A DNA stretch of 64,000 nt from Asaia bogorensis (lineage in GTDB: Bacteria; Pseudomonadota; Alphaproteobacteria; Acetobacterales; Acetobacteraceae): NCBI RefSeq assembly GCF_900465345.1, contig NZ_UEGO01000038.1, forward strand, positions 1-64,000, given 5' to 3'. The first letter of the stretch is position 1. The number at the start of each line of letters is the position of its first letter. Below are positions 26,494 to 35,111 of this stretch, in pieces. Both the position numbers and the translations under genes were made by a program. The notes beneath the pieces were generated by a model. The model was given only the letters and a program-made list of their open reading frames with translations. It was not told the origin of the DNA and did not search any database.

Positions 26494-27578
26494 GGGGTGA
26501 AACTCCAGTAGCTGTCAGGGTAATCAGGCATCATGTGCAGGGCGAGCGGTGCCCCCCATTCAAGCGAGAACTGTGCCACAGCCTGGCTGTCCGCCTCCAA
26601 TGCGCGTGTGACAGCCAGCGATGCCTGCAGGACGGGTGTTGGGGTGGCCCTCTGTTCTGTCGACCTCGCTGGCCGGTCCCTCAGGATTTGCCTCAGCGCG
26701 TGCAGGCCACGACCACCGGGGCTGGAAAGGCACTCATGCAAGGGTGCACGCCCCCTGGTACGAACGATCTCCAGCAGACCCAGCGCAGTCGCACCCAGCA
26801 TGCGCGGTTGCATCGGATCGCCTTCGAGCGCCTCGGCCAGAAACCTGCCCAGCGCCGGACGCTTGCGCAGGGGGACTCCAGCCGGATCAACCAGAATTGC
26901 CCCGCTGAGATTGCGCATGCGTATCTGCTGCGCCAAAGCCGCAAAGGCATGACGATTGGCCGTGAACCCGTCCATCTGCCGACGCTGATCGGGGTGGGGG
27001 TCATCCAGATCGATGGCGGTCAATGCCGGAGTTGGGCTGAAGCTCGCCCTGATGCCATGGGGCAACGCTGCTTGCGGCGTCATCAGGTCATCGCATTCAG
27101 CATCGAGCACAGCGTCGAAGGCGCGGCTGACACGGGTGATGCGCGGCCTGAGGGGAGCAGGGATCAGGGCCATAAGGGTTGGAGAGTCGCACAGCAATGC
27201 GGCGTCCGGGTAACGCGCTGCGATGTCCTCAAGCGGTGAGGGGCCTCGCGCGACAAGGCCGGGACGGTCGGTCGCCGTGAGTGTGTGGCTGACGGGCTTG
27301 AGGCGTAAACCCTTGCCATTCTGGGCACTGCGCGTCACGCGTGCGACGACCAGAGTTCCTTCGGCATGGGTGCCGGTCAGAAAGCCGGAGCTGTTGTCAC
27401 CAAGGAGCACGAAAGCGCCGCCCAGGGCGGGTGCGGATTTCTGCACACGGACGGCGTGAATGTCGCCATAGCCATCGGGCATGCCCGGCCGCCACAGGGC
27501 AAAATCGACAAGTCTTTCTTCATCGCAAACCGCGATGCGTGCCTCGCCCGGTGACCAGGCGATGCGACATTCCATCAT
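26490..27578 (-). CDS. rng: RNase E/G-family ribonuclease, short form
   Basis: The 362-residue protein matches the catalytic part of the RNase E/G family, which cuts single-stranded RNA 5' ends and processes rRNA. The metal-binding Asp residues are D190 in TAIDLDD and D231 in ILVDPAG, 41 apart, as in E. coli RNase E. It is much shorter than RNase G (489 residues). It lacks the CPxCxG zinc-link that joins the RNase E dimers, and its S1-like N-terminus is reduced. It overlaps maf by four bases upstream and yacG by four bases downstream. Two adjacent ATG codons can serve as start. The short form may act as a monomer or dimer; activity is likely but not certain. Confidence 0.85.
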   Translation of the reverse strand: MMECRIAWSPGEARIAVCDEERLVDFALWRPGMPDGYGDIHAVRVQKSAPALGGAFVLLGDNSSGFLTGTHAEGTLVVARVTRSAQNGKGLRLKPVSHTLTATDRPGLVARGPSPLEDIAARYPDAALLCDSPTLMALIPAPLRPRITRVSRAFDAVLDAECDDLMTPQAALPHGIRASFSPTPALTAIDLDDPHPDQRRQMDGFTANRHAFAALAQQIRMRNLSGAILVDPAGVPLRKRPALGRFLAEALEGDPMQPRMLGATALGLLEIVRTRGRAPLHECLSSPGGRGLHALRQILRDRPARSTEQRATPTPVLQASLAVTRALEADSQAVAQFSLEWGAPLALHMMPDYPDSYWSFTP

Positions 27579-28183
27579 ACGATGAAGCGACAGGGCTGGC
27601 CGCGCAGCATTTGGGCCGTCTCGAAAAGGGGGAGGCCAATCACGGCTGAGGGACTACCGCCCACATAGCGTATAACAGAGGCTGCGGCACCCTGAAGCGC
27701 ATAGCCGCCAGCCTTGCCCTGCCAGTCTCCCTGATCGAGCAGCGCCGCTATCTGCGCCTCTGTCAGGCGGGAGAACGTCACATCGGTCTCGACCAGACGC
27801 TCCACCAAACGTCCGGCAGCCCAGCCACCGGCAGGCATGACGCAGACGGCAGTCAGCACCGTATGACGACGACCGGAAAGCAGGCGAAGGCAGCGTTCTG
27901 CCGTTGCGCGGTCTTCGGCCTTGGGCAGGATGCGGCGCCCGACGGCGACCAGCGTGTCAGCAGCCAGAACAAGGGCTTCCTGCTGGCAGCGCGTGGCGAC
28001 AAGTTCTGCCTTCATGCGGGCCAGGCGCGCCACGCAGGCGCGGGGCGTCTCGTTCTGTCGTGGCGATTCGTCAAGATCGGCCGCGTCGATGCGGTCCGGG
28101 GTCAGCCCGATCTGTCGCAGCAGGTCCACCCGTCGCGGCGATGCCGAGGCGAGAACCAGCTCCGGCCTTGTGCCGTCTGTCAC
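27575..28183 (-). CDS. maf: Maf-family nucleoside triphosphate pyrophosphatase
   Basis: The 202-residue protein has the N-terminal LASASPRRVDLL motif and the catalytic AADTLVAVGRRILPKAED segment of Maf/YhdE house-cleaning pyrophosphatases, which hydrolyse dTTP, UTP or modified nucleotides. It sits between infA and rng, overlapping rng by four bases, in a conserved order. Length is normal for the family. Confidence 0.94.
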   Translation of the reverse strand: MTDGTRPELVLASASPRRVDLLRQIGLTPDRIDAADLDESPRQNETPRACVARLARMKAELVATRCQQEALVLAADTLVAVGRRILPKAEDRATAERCLRLLSGRRHTVLTAVCVMPAGGWAAGRLVERLVETDVTFSRLTEAQIAALLDQGDWQGKAGGYALQGAAASVIRYVGGSPSAVIGLPLFETAQMLRGQPCRFIV

Positions 28184-28193
28184 GCGAACGCTC

Positions 28194-28412
28194 TTACTTG
28201 AAGCGGAAGGTGATGCGGCCCTTGGACAGGTCGTAGGGGGTCATTTCAACATTGACGCGGTCACCGGCCAGAACGCGGATACGGTTCTTGCGCATCTTGC
28301 CGCTGGTATGGGCCAGAATGGTGTGCTCGTTGTCGAGTGTGACGCGGAACATGGCATTTGGCAGCAGCTCGGTCACCGTGCCGCTGAATTCGATCATGTC
28401 TTCTTTTGACAT
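28194..28412 (-). CDS. infA: Translation initiation factor IF-1
   Basis: The 72-residue protein is a single S1-like OB fold with [29 protein letters not shown] and the ending [11 protein letters not shown], all typical of bacterial IF-1. The open frame runs further upstream but IF-1 starts at MSKEDM. It leads the infA-maf-rng-yacG group, 10 bases before maf. Confidence 0.98.
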   Translation of the reverse strand: MSKEDMIEFSGTVTELLPNAMFRVTLDNEHTILAHTSGKMRKNRIRVLAGDRVNVEMTPYDLSKGRITFRFK

Positions 28413-28589
28413 CTGAGTCCTTGAAACTGTGCTCTGATACAGGCCGGAAAATCCCCGGCAGGATGGAATTATGCCGCGTATGTGCTGGCTCGACGTCGTT
28501 ACGTCAAGTTTCTTGGTGATTTTGGCCCCGAAAAGAGGCATTTTGGCTTCTGCGCGCTAGCCTCGTCACCCCGGGTTAAGGACTTTCTG

Positions 28590-28612
28590 TCCTGCCGTCA
28601 CAAGTGGCAGGA
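28590..28612. terminator. Weak hairpin between hisD and infA
   Basis: TCCTGCC and GGCAGGA form a 7-bp stem around a 9-nt loop within the 238-base gap between hisD and infA. Both genes are on the minus strand, so it could end the his transcript ahead of an infA promoter. There is no U tract. Confidence 0.35.
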
Positions 28613-28650
28613 TCAGGCACCATGACCGGGGGCGGTTCCGGCGGCAGATT

Positions 28651-29946
28651 TTAGCCCAGAGCGTCGAGTCGTGCCGACAGGCTCAGCGCATGGGCATCGA
28701 GCCCCTCGGCTTTGGCCAGCCTGACACCGGCAGGACCGACAGCGCGCAGACCATCGGCGCCGGCTGAGATCGTGGTGGTGCGCTTGAGAAAATCAAACAC
28801 CGACAGGCCCGAGGCAAAACGTGCCGTGCGGCTTGTGGGCAGAACGTGGTTCGGCCCGCCAACATAATCGCCGACAGCTTCGGGGCAGTTGCGACCAAGG
28901 AACATGGCACCGGCATGACGGATCAGCGTGGAAAACTGCTCGGCATCATCCAGCATGATCTCGAGATGCTCCGAGGCAAAACGGTTGGCAATTTCAGCGG
29001 CCTCATTCCAGTCGCGCGCAATCACCACCGCGCCATGATCGGCCCAGGACTTTCCGGCAATGGCAGCACGGGGGAGGGTCTTGAGTTCGGTCTCGACGGC
29101 TTCCACCACAGATCGGGCAAATCCGGCATCGTCTGTGATGAGTACCGCCTGGGCCAGTTCGTCATGTTCTGCCTGGGCCAGCAGATCGAGCGCCACGAAG
29201 CGCGGGTTGTTGCGGTTATCGGCCACAATCACGACTTCGGACGGACCGGCAATCGAGTCGATCCCTACGTGACCGAACACTTGGCGCTTGGCCTCGGCGA
29301 CATAGGCATTGCCCGGACCGACAATGCGATCGACAGGGCGAATGCTGTTCGTGCCATAGGCGAGCGCGGCCACAGCCTGCGCACCGCCAACCCGATAGAT
29401 CTCGCTCACGCCGCAGACACGCGCAGCCGCAAGAACGAGCGGGTTGAGGACACCATCGGGGCAGGGCACACACATGGCGATGCGGCCAACGCCTGCCACA
29501 CGGGCTGGCAGGGCGTTCATGAGCACAGAGGACGGATACGCCGCCTTGCCGCCCGGCACGTAAAGCCCCACGGCATCGAGCGGCGTCCAGCGCATGCCCA
29601 GGGTCAGCCCGGCCTCATCCTGATAGGCGAGGTTTGAAGGCATCTGTGCCCGATGAAAGGATTCGATGCGTGAGGCAGCGAGATTGAGCGCTTCCATCAG
29701 ATCGGCATCGACCTTGTCGGCCTCGCGTGCAATTTCGTCTGCGGTGATGGCCAGCCCTTCCGGGGCGAGGCTCAACCGGTCGAAACGCGCCGTGTAGTCG
29801 CGCAGAGCCGTGTCACCCTGCTCACGAATGGTGGCGATGATATCGCGCACCGGCGTGCTCACGCTGGTTTCAACAGCGCTCCGGTCAGAAAGCAGCGTTG
29901 CGAGACGGGATTCGAAATCCGTGTCGGTGCTTTGAAGCCATTTCAT
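28651..29946 (-). CDS. hisD: Histidinol dehydrogenase
   Basis: HisD oxidises L-histidinol to L-histidine in two NAD-dependent steps in the cytoplasm. The 431-residue protein has the family signature SIAGPSEVVIVAD, the zinc-site region and the segment GPNHVLPTSRTARFASGLSV. Its start overlaps the hisG stop by four bases, so the two are translationally coupled, an arrangement common in alphaproteobacteria. Length is normal. Confidence 0.97.
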   Translation of the reverse strand: MKWLQSTDTDFESRLATLLSDRSAVETSVSTPVRDIIATIREQGDTALRDYTARFDRLSLAPEGLAITADEIAREADKVDADLMEALNLAASRIESFHRAQMPSNLAYQDEAGLTLGMRWTPLDAVGLYVPGGKAAYPSSVLMNALPARVAGVGRIAMCVPCPDGVLNPLVLAAARVCGVSEIYRVGGAQAVAALAYGTNSIRPVDRIVGPGNAYVAEAKRQVFGHVGIDSIAGPSEVVIVADNRNNPRFVALDLLAQAEHDELAQAVLITDDAGFARSVVEAVETELKTLPRAAIAGKSWADHGAVVIARDWNEAAEIANRFASEHLEIMLDDAEQFSTLIRHAGAMFLGRNCPEAVGDYVGGPNHVLPTSRTARFASGLSVFDFLKRTTTISAGADGLRAVGPAGVRLAKAEGLDAHALSLSARLDALG

Positions 29947-30677
29947 GCTGTTTTCTCCTGAAGGGCGTCGCGAAAGCGTTCGATCAGGGCACGAATGGCG
30001 TCGGGTCGGGTTTTCAGGGCAACGCGATTGACAATGAGGCGGCTCGTGACATGCGCGATGACATCAGTCTCGCGCAGGCCATTGGCTTTGAGGGTCGAGC
30101 CGGTATCCACCAGATCGACAATCACGCTGGCCATGTCGAGTGTGGGGGCGAGTTCCATGGCGCCGTGCAGATGCACGATTTCCGCATTGATGCCTTTGGC
30201 CGCGAAATGACGTCGCGTGATGGTCGGATATTTGGTCGCAACACGCAGATGCGAACTGGCTGCGGTCTTGTCATGATCGCCGACCTGACCGGCCATCCCA
30301 ACCGGGCGGGCGATGGAAATGCGGCAGCCGCCAATTCCCAGATCGAGCGGCGCATAGATGTCAGGATAGTCGAATTCCATCAGCACATCGGCACCGCAAA
30401 CGCCGATCTGTGCGCCACCATGCGCCACAAAAGTCGCGACATCGAAAGAGCGCACACGCACCACATCGACCTTGGGGTCGAGCGTTGGAAAACGCAGGCT
30501 GCGTGTCCCTTCGCCAATGGCGCTGCCATCCTGAAAAAGCCCTGTGCGCTCAAGCACGGGGCCCAGCGCCTTGAGGATACGCCCCTTTGGCAGTGCCAGA
30601 ACGAGCGGCGCATCGTTCAGAGGCGCGTGCTGGGCATTGTCACGGGATTCGGAGGCGGGTTCGGATACGGCATTCAT
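29943..30677 (-). CDS. hisG: ATP phosphoribosyltransferase, catalytic subunit
   Basis: HisG carries out the first step of histidine synthesis, joining ATP and PRPP. From ATG at 30677 it has 244 residues, with LVLALPKGRILKALGP near the N-terminus and the PRPP-binding DLVDTGSTLKANGL in the C-terminal half. It has no regulatory ACT-like domain and is thus the short form, which normally needs HisZ; no hisZ is present in this window. A TTG codon seven codons upstream is a poorer start. The 240-base gap to the divergent aldo-keto reductase gene must hold both promoters. Confidence 0.95.
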   Translation of the reverse strand: MNAVSEPASESRDNAQHAPLNDAPLVLALPKGRILKALGPVLERTGLFQDGSAIGEGTRSLRFPTLDPKVDVVRVRSFDVATFVAHGGAQIGVCGADVLMEFDYPDIYAPLDLGIGGCRISIARPVGMAGQVGDHDKTAASSHLRVATKYPTITRRHFAAKGINAEIVHLHGAMELAPTLDMASVIVDLVDTGSTLKANGLRETDVIAHVTSRLIVNRVALKTRPDAIRALIERFRDALQEKTA

Positions 30678-30917
30678 CACGACATTCCTGTAGCACAATC
30701 TTGCTCAGTCAAGAACCGGGCGGGCGCAAGGTTTTTGTCCGGGATACAGGCCGTCAGCTCTCGGGCCGCAGGGCCTTGCGCGCTGGCGACAGGAGGTATG
30801 GCTCACGCAGTGATGACCATCTCGATGGCCAGGAAGGCGGGCGGGCCTGCAACCCAGAGCGTCGCAATCCGCTAGATTGGGCAAGAACCGTCTTTTCGGG
30901 AATGACAGGAGCCCTGA

Positions 30918-31787
30918 ATGTCTCGCAGCGAATTTACCCCTGACCTCGCCATTGCCACCCCGCGTGCCGATGAAGAACAGGTCCATCTGCAACTCAATGA
31001 TGGGGCACGAATCCCGCAATTCGGCCTTGGTGTTTACAAGACCCCGGCTGACGAAACGGCTGAAATCGTGCGCTATGCCGCCAAGGCAGGCTATCGCATG
31101 GTCGATACGGCAGCGTTTTACGGCAATGAAAGCGGTGTTGGCGACGCGCTGCAGGATTATCCGGATCTCTATGTCTCGACCAAGCTCTGGGCCAGCGACA
31201 TGGGTTACGATGCCGCCCTGCGTGCTTTTGATGTCAGCGCGAAAAAACTGCGTCGCGATGTGGTCGACCTCTATCTGATCCACTGGCCTATGCCGAAGAA
31301 GGATCTGTATGTCGAAAGCTGGAAAGCGCTCATTGAGCTCAAGAAGCAGGGGCGTATCCGGTCGATCGGTGTCTGCAATTTCGAGCCTGAACATCTGACG
31401 CGTCTGATTGAGGAGACCGGGGTCAAACCTGTGCTCAACCAGATCGAACTGCACCCGGCTTTCCAGCAGAAGAAGCTGCGGGCTTTCAATGAGTCGCTCG
31501 ATATCCGCACCGAGGCCTGGAGCCCGCTGGGACGCGGTACGGGGCTGGATGGCGAGATCATCACCAGCATCGCGAAGAAGCACGGCAAGACGCCGGGTCA
31601 GGTGACGATCCGCTGGCATCTTGATCAGGGCAATGTCGTCATTCCCAAATCGGCGCATCAAAAGCGTATCGATGAGAATTTCGACGTGTTCGATTTCCGC
31701 CTCGATGAGGACGATATGAGCCGCATCGCCACCCTCGACCGGGAGGATGGGCGCACGGGCCCCAATCCGTTCACGGCAGATTTCTGA
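30918..31787 (+). CDS. Aldo/keto reductase
   Basis: The 289-residue TIM-barrel NADPH-dependent reductase has the complete catalytic tetrad D63 and Y68 (DTAAFYGN), K89 (VSTKLW) and H122 (LIHWP). The C-terminal NADPH-binding region reads VIPKSAHQKRIDENFDVFDF. It is closest in pattern to 2,5-diketo-D-gluconate reductase and related enzymes of acetic acid bacteria, but the substrate is not fixed by sequence. It is divergent from hisG and followed by a strong hairpin, so probably monocistronic. Confidence 0.93.
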   Translation: MSRSEFTPDLAIATPRADEEQVHLQLNDGARIPQFGLGVYKTPADETAEIVRYAAKAGYRMVDTAAFYGNESGVGDALQDYPDLYVSTKLWASDMGYDAALRAFDVSAKKLRRDVVDLYLIHWPMPKKDLYVESWKALIELKKQGRIRSIGVCNFEPEHLTRLIEETGVKPVLNQIELHPAFQQKKLRAFNESLDIRTEAWSPLGRGTGLDGEIITSIAKKHGKTPGQVTIRWHLDQGNVVIPKSAHQKRIDENFDVFDFRLDEDDMSRIATLDREDGRTGPNPFTADF

Positions 31788-31804
31788 TCCTCAGCGCATC
31801 TGTA

Positions 31805-31833
31805 ATGCAGCGTCGTAAAATGTGACGCTGCAT
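31805..31833. terminator. Hairpin after the aldo/keto reductase gene
   Basis: ATGCAGCGTC and GACGCTGCAT form a perfect 10-bp stem with a 9-nt loop, 17 bases past the stop codon. No clear U tract follows. A terminator is the simplest reading. Confidence 0.6.
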
Positions 31834-31862
31834 GATCGGCCGAATATGTCATCTTTCGGTGT

Positions 31863-32321
31863 ATGCATAACGTCATCCACATGAGATGGCGGGGCTTTAA
31901 TACCCTGCCGGTTCTGTTGCCGGTCCTGCTCGCGCCAGGCGCGCAGGCAGCACAGCCCGGCTATTTCATACCTCCCGCTCTGGCGCATAGGCCCACAGGA
32001 CCTGCTCCGTCTCTGGTTCATCCCCTGATCGCGCAGGGAAGGGGCTTCGATTTCAGTACGAAGGCTGAAGCGCCCCCCAAAGTCTTTGCGCCCGATACGC
32101 TTCAATCGGCTCTGCGTCATCTCGGCCCCGTTTCAGTCGAGCAGAAAGCAACGTCTCCGATCGCTATGGAACATGGCGTGACGACTGTATTTGCCTTGCC
32201 TGTGCAGGCTATCCCCGGGCTGGACCTGACAGCGAGTTTCTTCGGCGGGCATCGCGATACCCGCCTTGGCGCACCACCCGGCTCTGCGGCGGTAACGGGC
32301 GGCCTGAGATTTCGCTGGTAG
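31863..32321 (+). CDS. Small exported protein, unknown function
   Basis: The product has up to 152 residues. A signal peptide is clear (FNTLPVLLPVLLAPGAQAA); the second Met at 31881 is an equally good start. The mature region of about 120 residues has no family I recognise. It is rich in Pro and Ala and ends AVTGGLRFRW; an aromatic C-terminal residue with alternating hydrophobics could mark a small outer-membrane beta protein. It converges with dnaB. There is no ribosome binding site I can point to. Confidence 0.55.
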   Translation: MHNVIHMRWRGFNTLPVLLPVLLAPGAQAAQPGYFIPPALAHRPTGPAPSLVHPLIAQGRGFDFSTKAEAPPKVFAPDTLQSALRHLGPVSVEQKATSPIAMEHGVTTVFALPVQAIPGLDLTASFFGGHRDTRLGAPPGSAAVTGGLRFRW

Positions 32322-32353
32322 GACTGGGCACCCGAGAGATAGGCCCAAAGACC

Positions 32354-33859
32354 TCAGACGTCGTGCACCGTATCCAGATCGCCAAACCGGGTGAATTCGC
32401 CCTCGAAATACAGCGGGATGGTGCCGGTTGGTCCGTGACGCTGTTTTTCCAGAATCAGTTCGGCCTTGTTATGCACGAGCGCCATCTTGCGCTGCCATTC
32501 CTCCATCGCGACCTGATATTTGTCCATGCTCTCATAAGCGCTGTCTTTGGGCATGCGCTGCTGGAGATAATATTCATCGCGATAAACGAACATCACGGCG
32601 TCGGCGTCCTGCTCGATCGAGCCTGATTCGCGCAGATCCGAAAGCATTGGGCGCTTGTCTTCTCGCGATTCTACCTGACGCGAAAGCTGGGACAAGGCGA
32701 TGACCGGCACCGAGAGCTCCTTGGCAATGGCCTTGAGTCCCTGGGTGATCATCGAGATTTCTAGCACGCGGCTCTCGGGTTTGGTCCCGATGGCAGGGCG
32801 CATGAGCTGGAGGTAGTCAACCACCACAAGGCTGAGCCCCTTGGTGCGTGCCAGACGGCGGCACCGTGTCCGCATGGCGGAAAGTGAAATGGCCGGGGTA
32901 TCGTCAATATGCAGGGGCAGTTCCGACAATTCGCGCGAGACACGCACGAATCGATCGAACTCGCGCTGGCCGATATCGCCACGACGAATTTTTTCACCCG
33001 ACACTTCGGACTGCTCGGAGAGGATACGTGTCGCCAGCTGTTCCGATGACATTTCAAGCGAGAAAATGGCGACAGCGCCCCGCGGCTTGATGCCCTTGTC
33101 TTCAGCCTCGCGCAAAAGCGCCTGTGCAGCGGAGAAGGCGATCTTGGTGGCCAGGGCGGTTTTGCCCATGGCCGGCCGCCCAGCCAGAATGAGCAGATCC
33201 GACGGGTGCAGGCCGCCGGTTTTCTTGTCAAAATCGCGCAGCCCCGATGTCAGGCCACTCACATCGCCTGTGCGCTGAAAGGCCTGCTCGGCGACCTGCA
33301 ATGCGCCGGTCAGGGCACGCTCGAAGGTGACGAAACCACCATCCTGCCCCTTGTCGGTGGCAAGTTTGAACAGCGTTTCTTCCGCCGCCGCGATCTGGTC
33401 CCCGCCCTCAAGATCGGCACGCGCCCCATAGGCGTTGTTGACGACCGTCTCGCCAATATCGATCAGCTGACGGCGTATCCAGGCGTCGTGAATGGCGCGC
33501 CCGTAATCACCGGCGTTCACGATACCGACCATCGCCATAAGCAACTGGCCCAGATATTGCGGTCCGCCTACCTCATCCAGCAGGCCCGAATGTTCGAATT
33601 CGGCGCGCATGGTTATCGGATCGGCCAGCATGCCGCGATCAATGCGTCGGGCGATGGCCTCGAAAATCCGCCCATGCAGAGGGTCGGCGAAATGGGCTGC
33701 CTCAAGGAAATCCGAGACGCGCTCATAGGCCTTGTTATTGGTCAGTAACGCACCCAGCAGGGCGCGCTCTGCCTCCGGATTGGCAGGAGGGGTGCGCCGA
33801 AGCAGCGCAGTCAGGCCGTCATCGGCCATAGCTCGGATAGGGGTATCGGTCATGGTCAC
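32354..33859 (-). CDS. dnaB: Replicative DNA helicase DnaB
   Basis: The 501-residue hexameric helicase unwinds DNA at the replication fork. The N-terminal primase-interacting domain begins PPANPEAERALLGALL; the RecA-like domain has Walker A GRPAMGKT at 227-234, the segment FSLEMSSEQLATRIL and Walker B VVVDYLQLM. There is no intein. Length is normal. It converges with the small exported protein gene. Confidence 0.98.
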   Translation of the reverse strand: MTMTDTPIRAMADDGLTALLRRTPPANPEAERALLGALLTNNKAYERVSDFLEAAHFADPLHGRIFEAIARRIDRGMLADPITMRAEFEHSGLLDEVGGPQYLGQLLMAMVGIVNAGDYGRAIHDAWIRRQLIDIGETVVNNAYGARADLEGGDQIAAAEETLFKLATDKGQDGGFVTFERALTGALQVAEQAFQRTGDVSGLTSGLRDFDKKTGGLHPSDLLILAGRPAMGKTALATKIAFSAAQALLREAEDKGIKPRGAVAIFSLEMSSEQLATRILSEQSEVSGEKIRRGDIGQREFDRFVRVSRELSELPLHIDDTPAISLSAMRTRCRRLARTKGLSLVVVDYLQLMRPAIGTKPESRVLEISMITQGLKAIAKELSVPVIALSQLSRQVESREDKRPMLSDLRESGSIEQDADAVMFVYRDEYYLQQRMPKDSAYESMDKYQVAMEEWQRKMALVHNKAELILEKQRHGPTGTIPLYFEGEFTRFGDLDTVHDV

Positions 33860-34128
33860 AGCGCCCCTCTACCACGCCCGGTGGCGATTCGATCAAGTTA
33901 AGAGGATGGGGTGTTGCCACAGCAGGGCAATAAGATAATCCTCCATTCGCTGCCCGCCCGATGGGGCAGTTCGGTAAAGCCCGTTGACCCGAAGCATTCC
34001 CCGGCAAGGACGCAATTTTTCGGCGCCCGCCATAGACGTTGAGATCTCCCACGTCCGGCTCTGTCGGTTCGGTCTCGCGCCGACGGGTTTGGCTCCCTAC
34101 GGGCATTATTGTTTTGTGAGACCAGACC
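33860..34128. other. Leader region before mgtC
   Basis: This 269-base stretch between dnaB and the divergent mgtC gene holds no gene. Its last 100 bases contain GTCGG/CCGAC and a CCCTACGGG palindrome, so a folded leader is possible. I compared it by eye with the M-box and yybP-ykoY consensus and found no match. Confidence 0.35.
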
Positions 34129-34848
34129 ATGACCCATCCCGCGCTTTTTGCTCATATCCCCGGAGAGGGGTTGTTGCAGGTGCAGGAACTCGGTCTGGCC
34201 TTTCTGCTCTCGGCGCTGATCGGGCTTGAGCGTGAGTATCGCCAGAAGGCGGCGGGGTTTCGCACCTATACGCTGGTTGGGGTCTCGGCTGCGTTGTTCA
34301 TGCTGATCTCCAAATACGGTTTCGATGATGTGCTCACCCCGGACCGTGTGGTGGTCGATCCGTCGCGTGTTGCGGCCCAGATCGTGTCGGGCCTCGGCTT
34401 TATCGGTGGCGGTGTCATTTTCATGCGGCGCGATACGGTGCGTGGCCTGACCACTGCCGCCTCTGTGTGGCTGACAGCGGCTATCGGCATGGCATGCGGC
34501 GCGGGGATGACGATCGTCGCCGTGCTGACGACAATCGGTTATCTGCTGATCATGTTCCTGACACCCGGCTGGCTTCTGCATTTCCCGCGTGCCCCGCGTC
34601 ACGGGTTCAAGGTCAGTGTACGCGGTGCCGCTGATATCGATTTTGTCGATCCTGTCTGCGCTGCGCTCAGGAAACTCGGCTTCACGCTGGGCCATATGGC
34701 GCAGGAACGTCACGATGAGAGCGATCGGCTGATCATGACGGTGCATGTACATGGCCTCAAAGCTCCGGATGATGTCGTAACAGCCCTGATGCGCCTCCCC
34801 GGCGTGCAGGCGGTGTGGAGCGAAAAGCAGGATGAGGCCCCGGACTAG
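34129..34848 (+). CDS. MgtC/SapB-family membrane protein
   Basis: The 239-residue protein has four to five membrane helices in its first 150 residues with the family signatures LLSALIGLEREYRQKAAGFR and GLGFIGGGVIFMRR, then a cytoplasmic ACT-like domain of about 90 residues. In Salmonella and Mycobacterium, MgtC is needed for growth at low Mg2+ and modulates the F-type ATP synthase. In a plant- or insect-associated acetic acid bacterium a role in acid or Mg2+ limitation is plausible, as inference. It stands alone. Confidence 0.92.
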   Translation: MTHPALFAHIPGEGLLQVQELGLAFLLSALIGLEREYRQKAAGFRTYTLVGVSAALFMLISKYGFDDVLTPDRVVVDPSRVAAQIVSGLGFIGGGVIFMRRDTVRGLTTAASVWLTAAIGMACGAGMTIVAVLTTIGYLLIMFLTPGWLLHFPRAPRHGFKVSVRGAADIDFVDPVCAALRKLGFTLGHMAQERHDESDRLIMTVHVHGLKAPDDVVTALMRLPGVQAVWSEKQDEAPD

Positions 34849-35035
34849 GCGTCCGTCATTGCGTATGGCGGCGGAGTTCGCCCCGTGCGCCCAACAGGCA
34901 TGAATTTATTGCGTTGATCGAGGGCGTTGCGGCAGCGCTCTGGGAAGCTCCCGACGCGTTTAGGGAGCGCCTGCGCAGGTTAGAAGAGATCAATCCCACC
35001 CTGGGAAATCAAGGCTTCTTCCAGACGCCAGATCA

Positions 35036-35086
35036 GGGGCATCCAAAGGGCGACTGCCCTTTGGCGGGTTTCGGGGCAGAGCCCTG
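35036..35086. repeat. REP-like intergenic element with hairpin
   Basis: The core is CCAAAGGGC-GACT-GCCCTTTGG at 35043-35064, a perfect 9-bp stem, flanked by GGGGC on the left and GGGGCAGAGCCCT on the right. The layout (hairpin, GCGGGTTTCGGGGCAGAGCC) is like the short repeats scattered through genomes of acetic acid bacteria, as far as I remember them. It lies between convergent mgtC and aspA and may also act as a bidirectional terminator. Confidence 0.55.
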
Positions 35087-35111
35087 AGAGAACTGTCTGC
35101 GGAAGCACTGC

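Noticed and set aside
33860-34128. Magnesium riboswitch before mgtC
   Set aside because: I looked for the conserved M-box and yybP-ykoY sequence blocks and did not find them; only weak stems are present.
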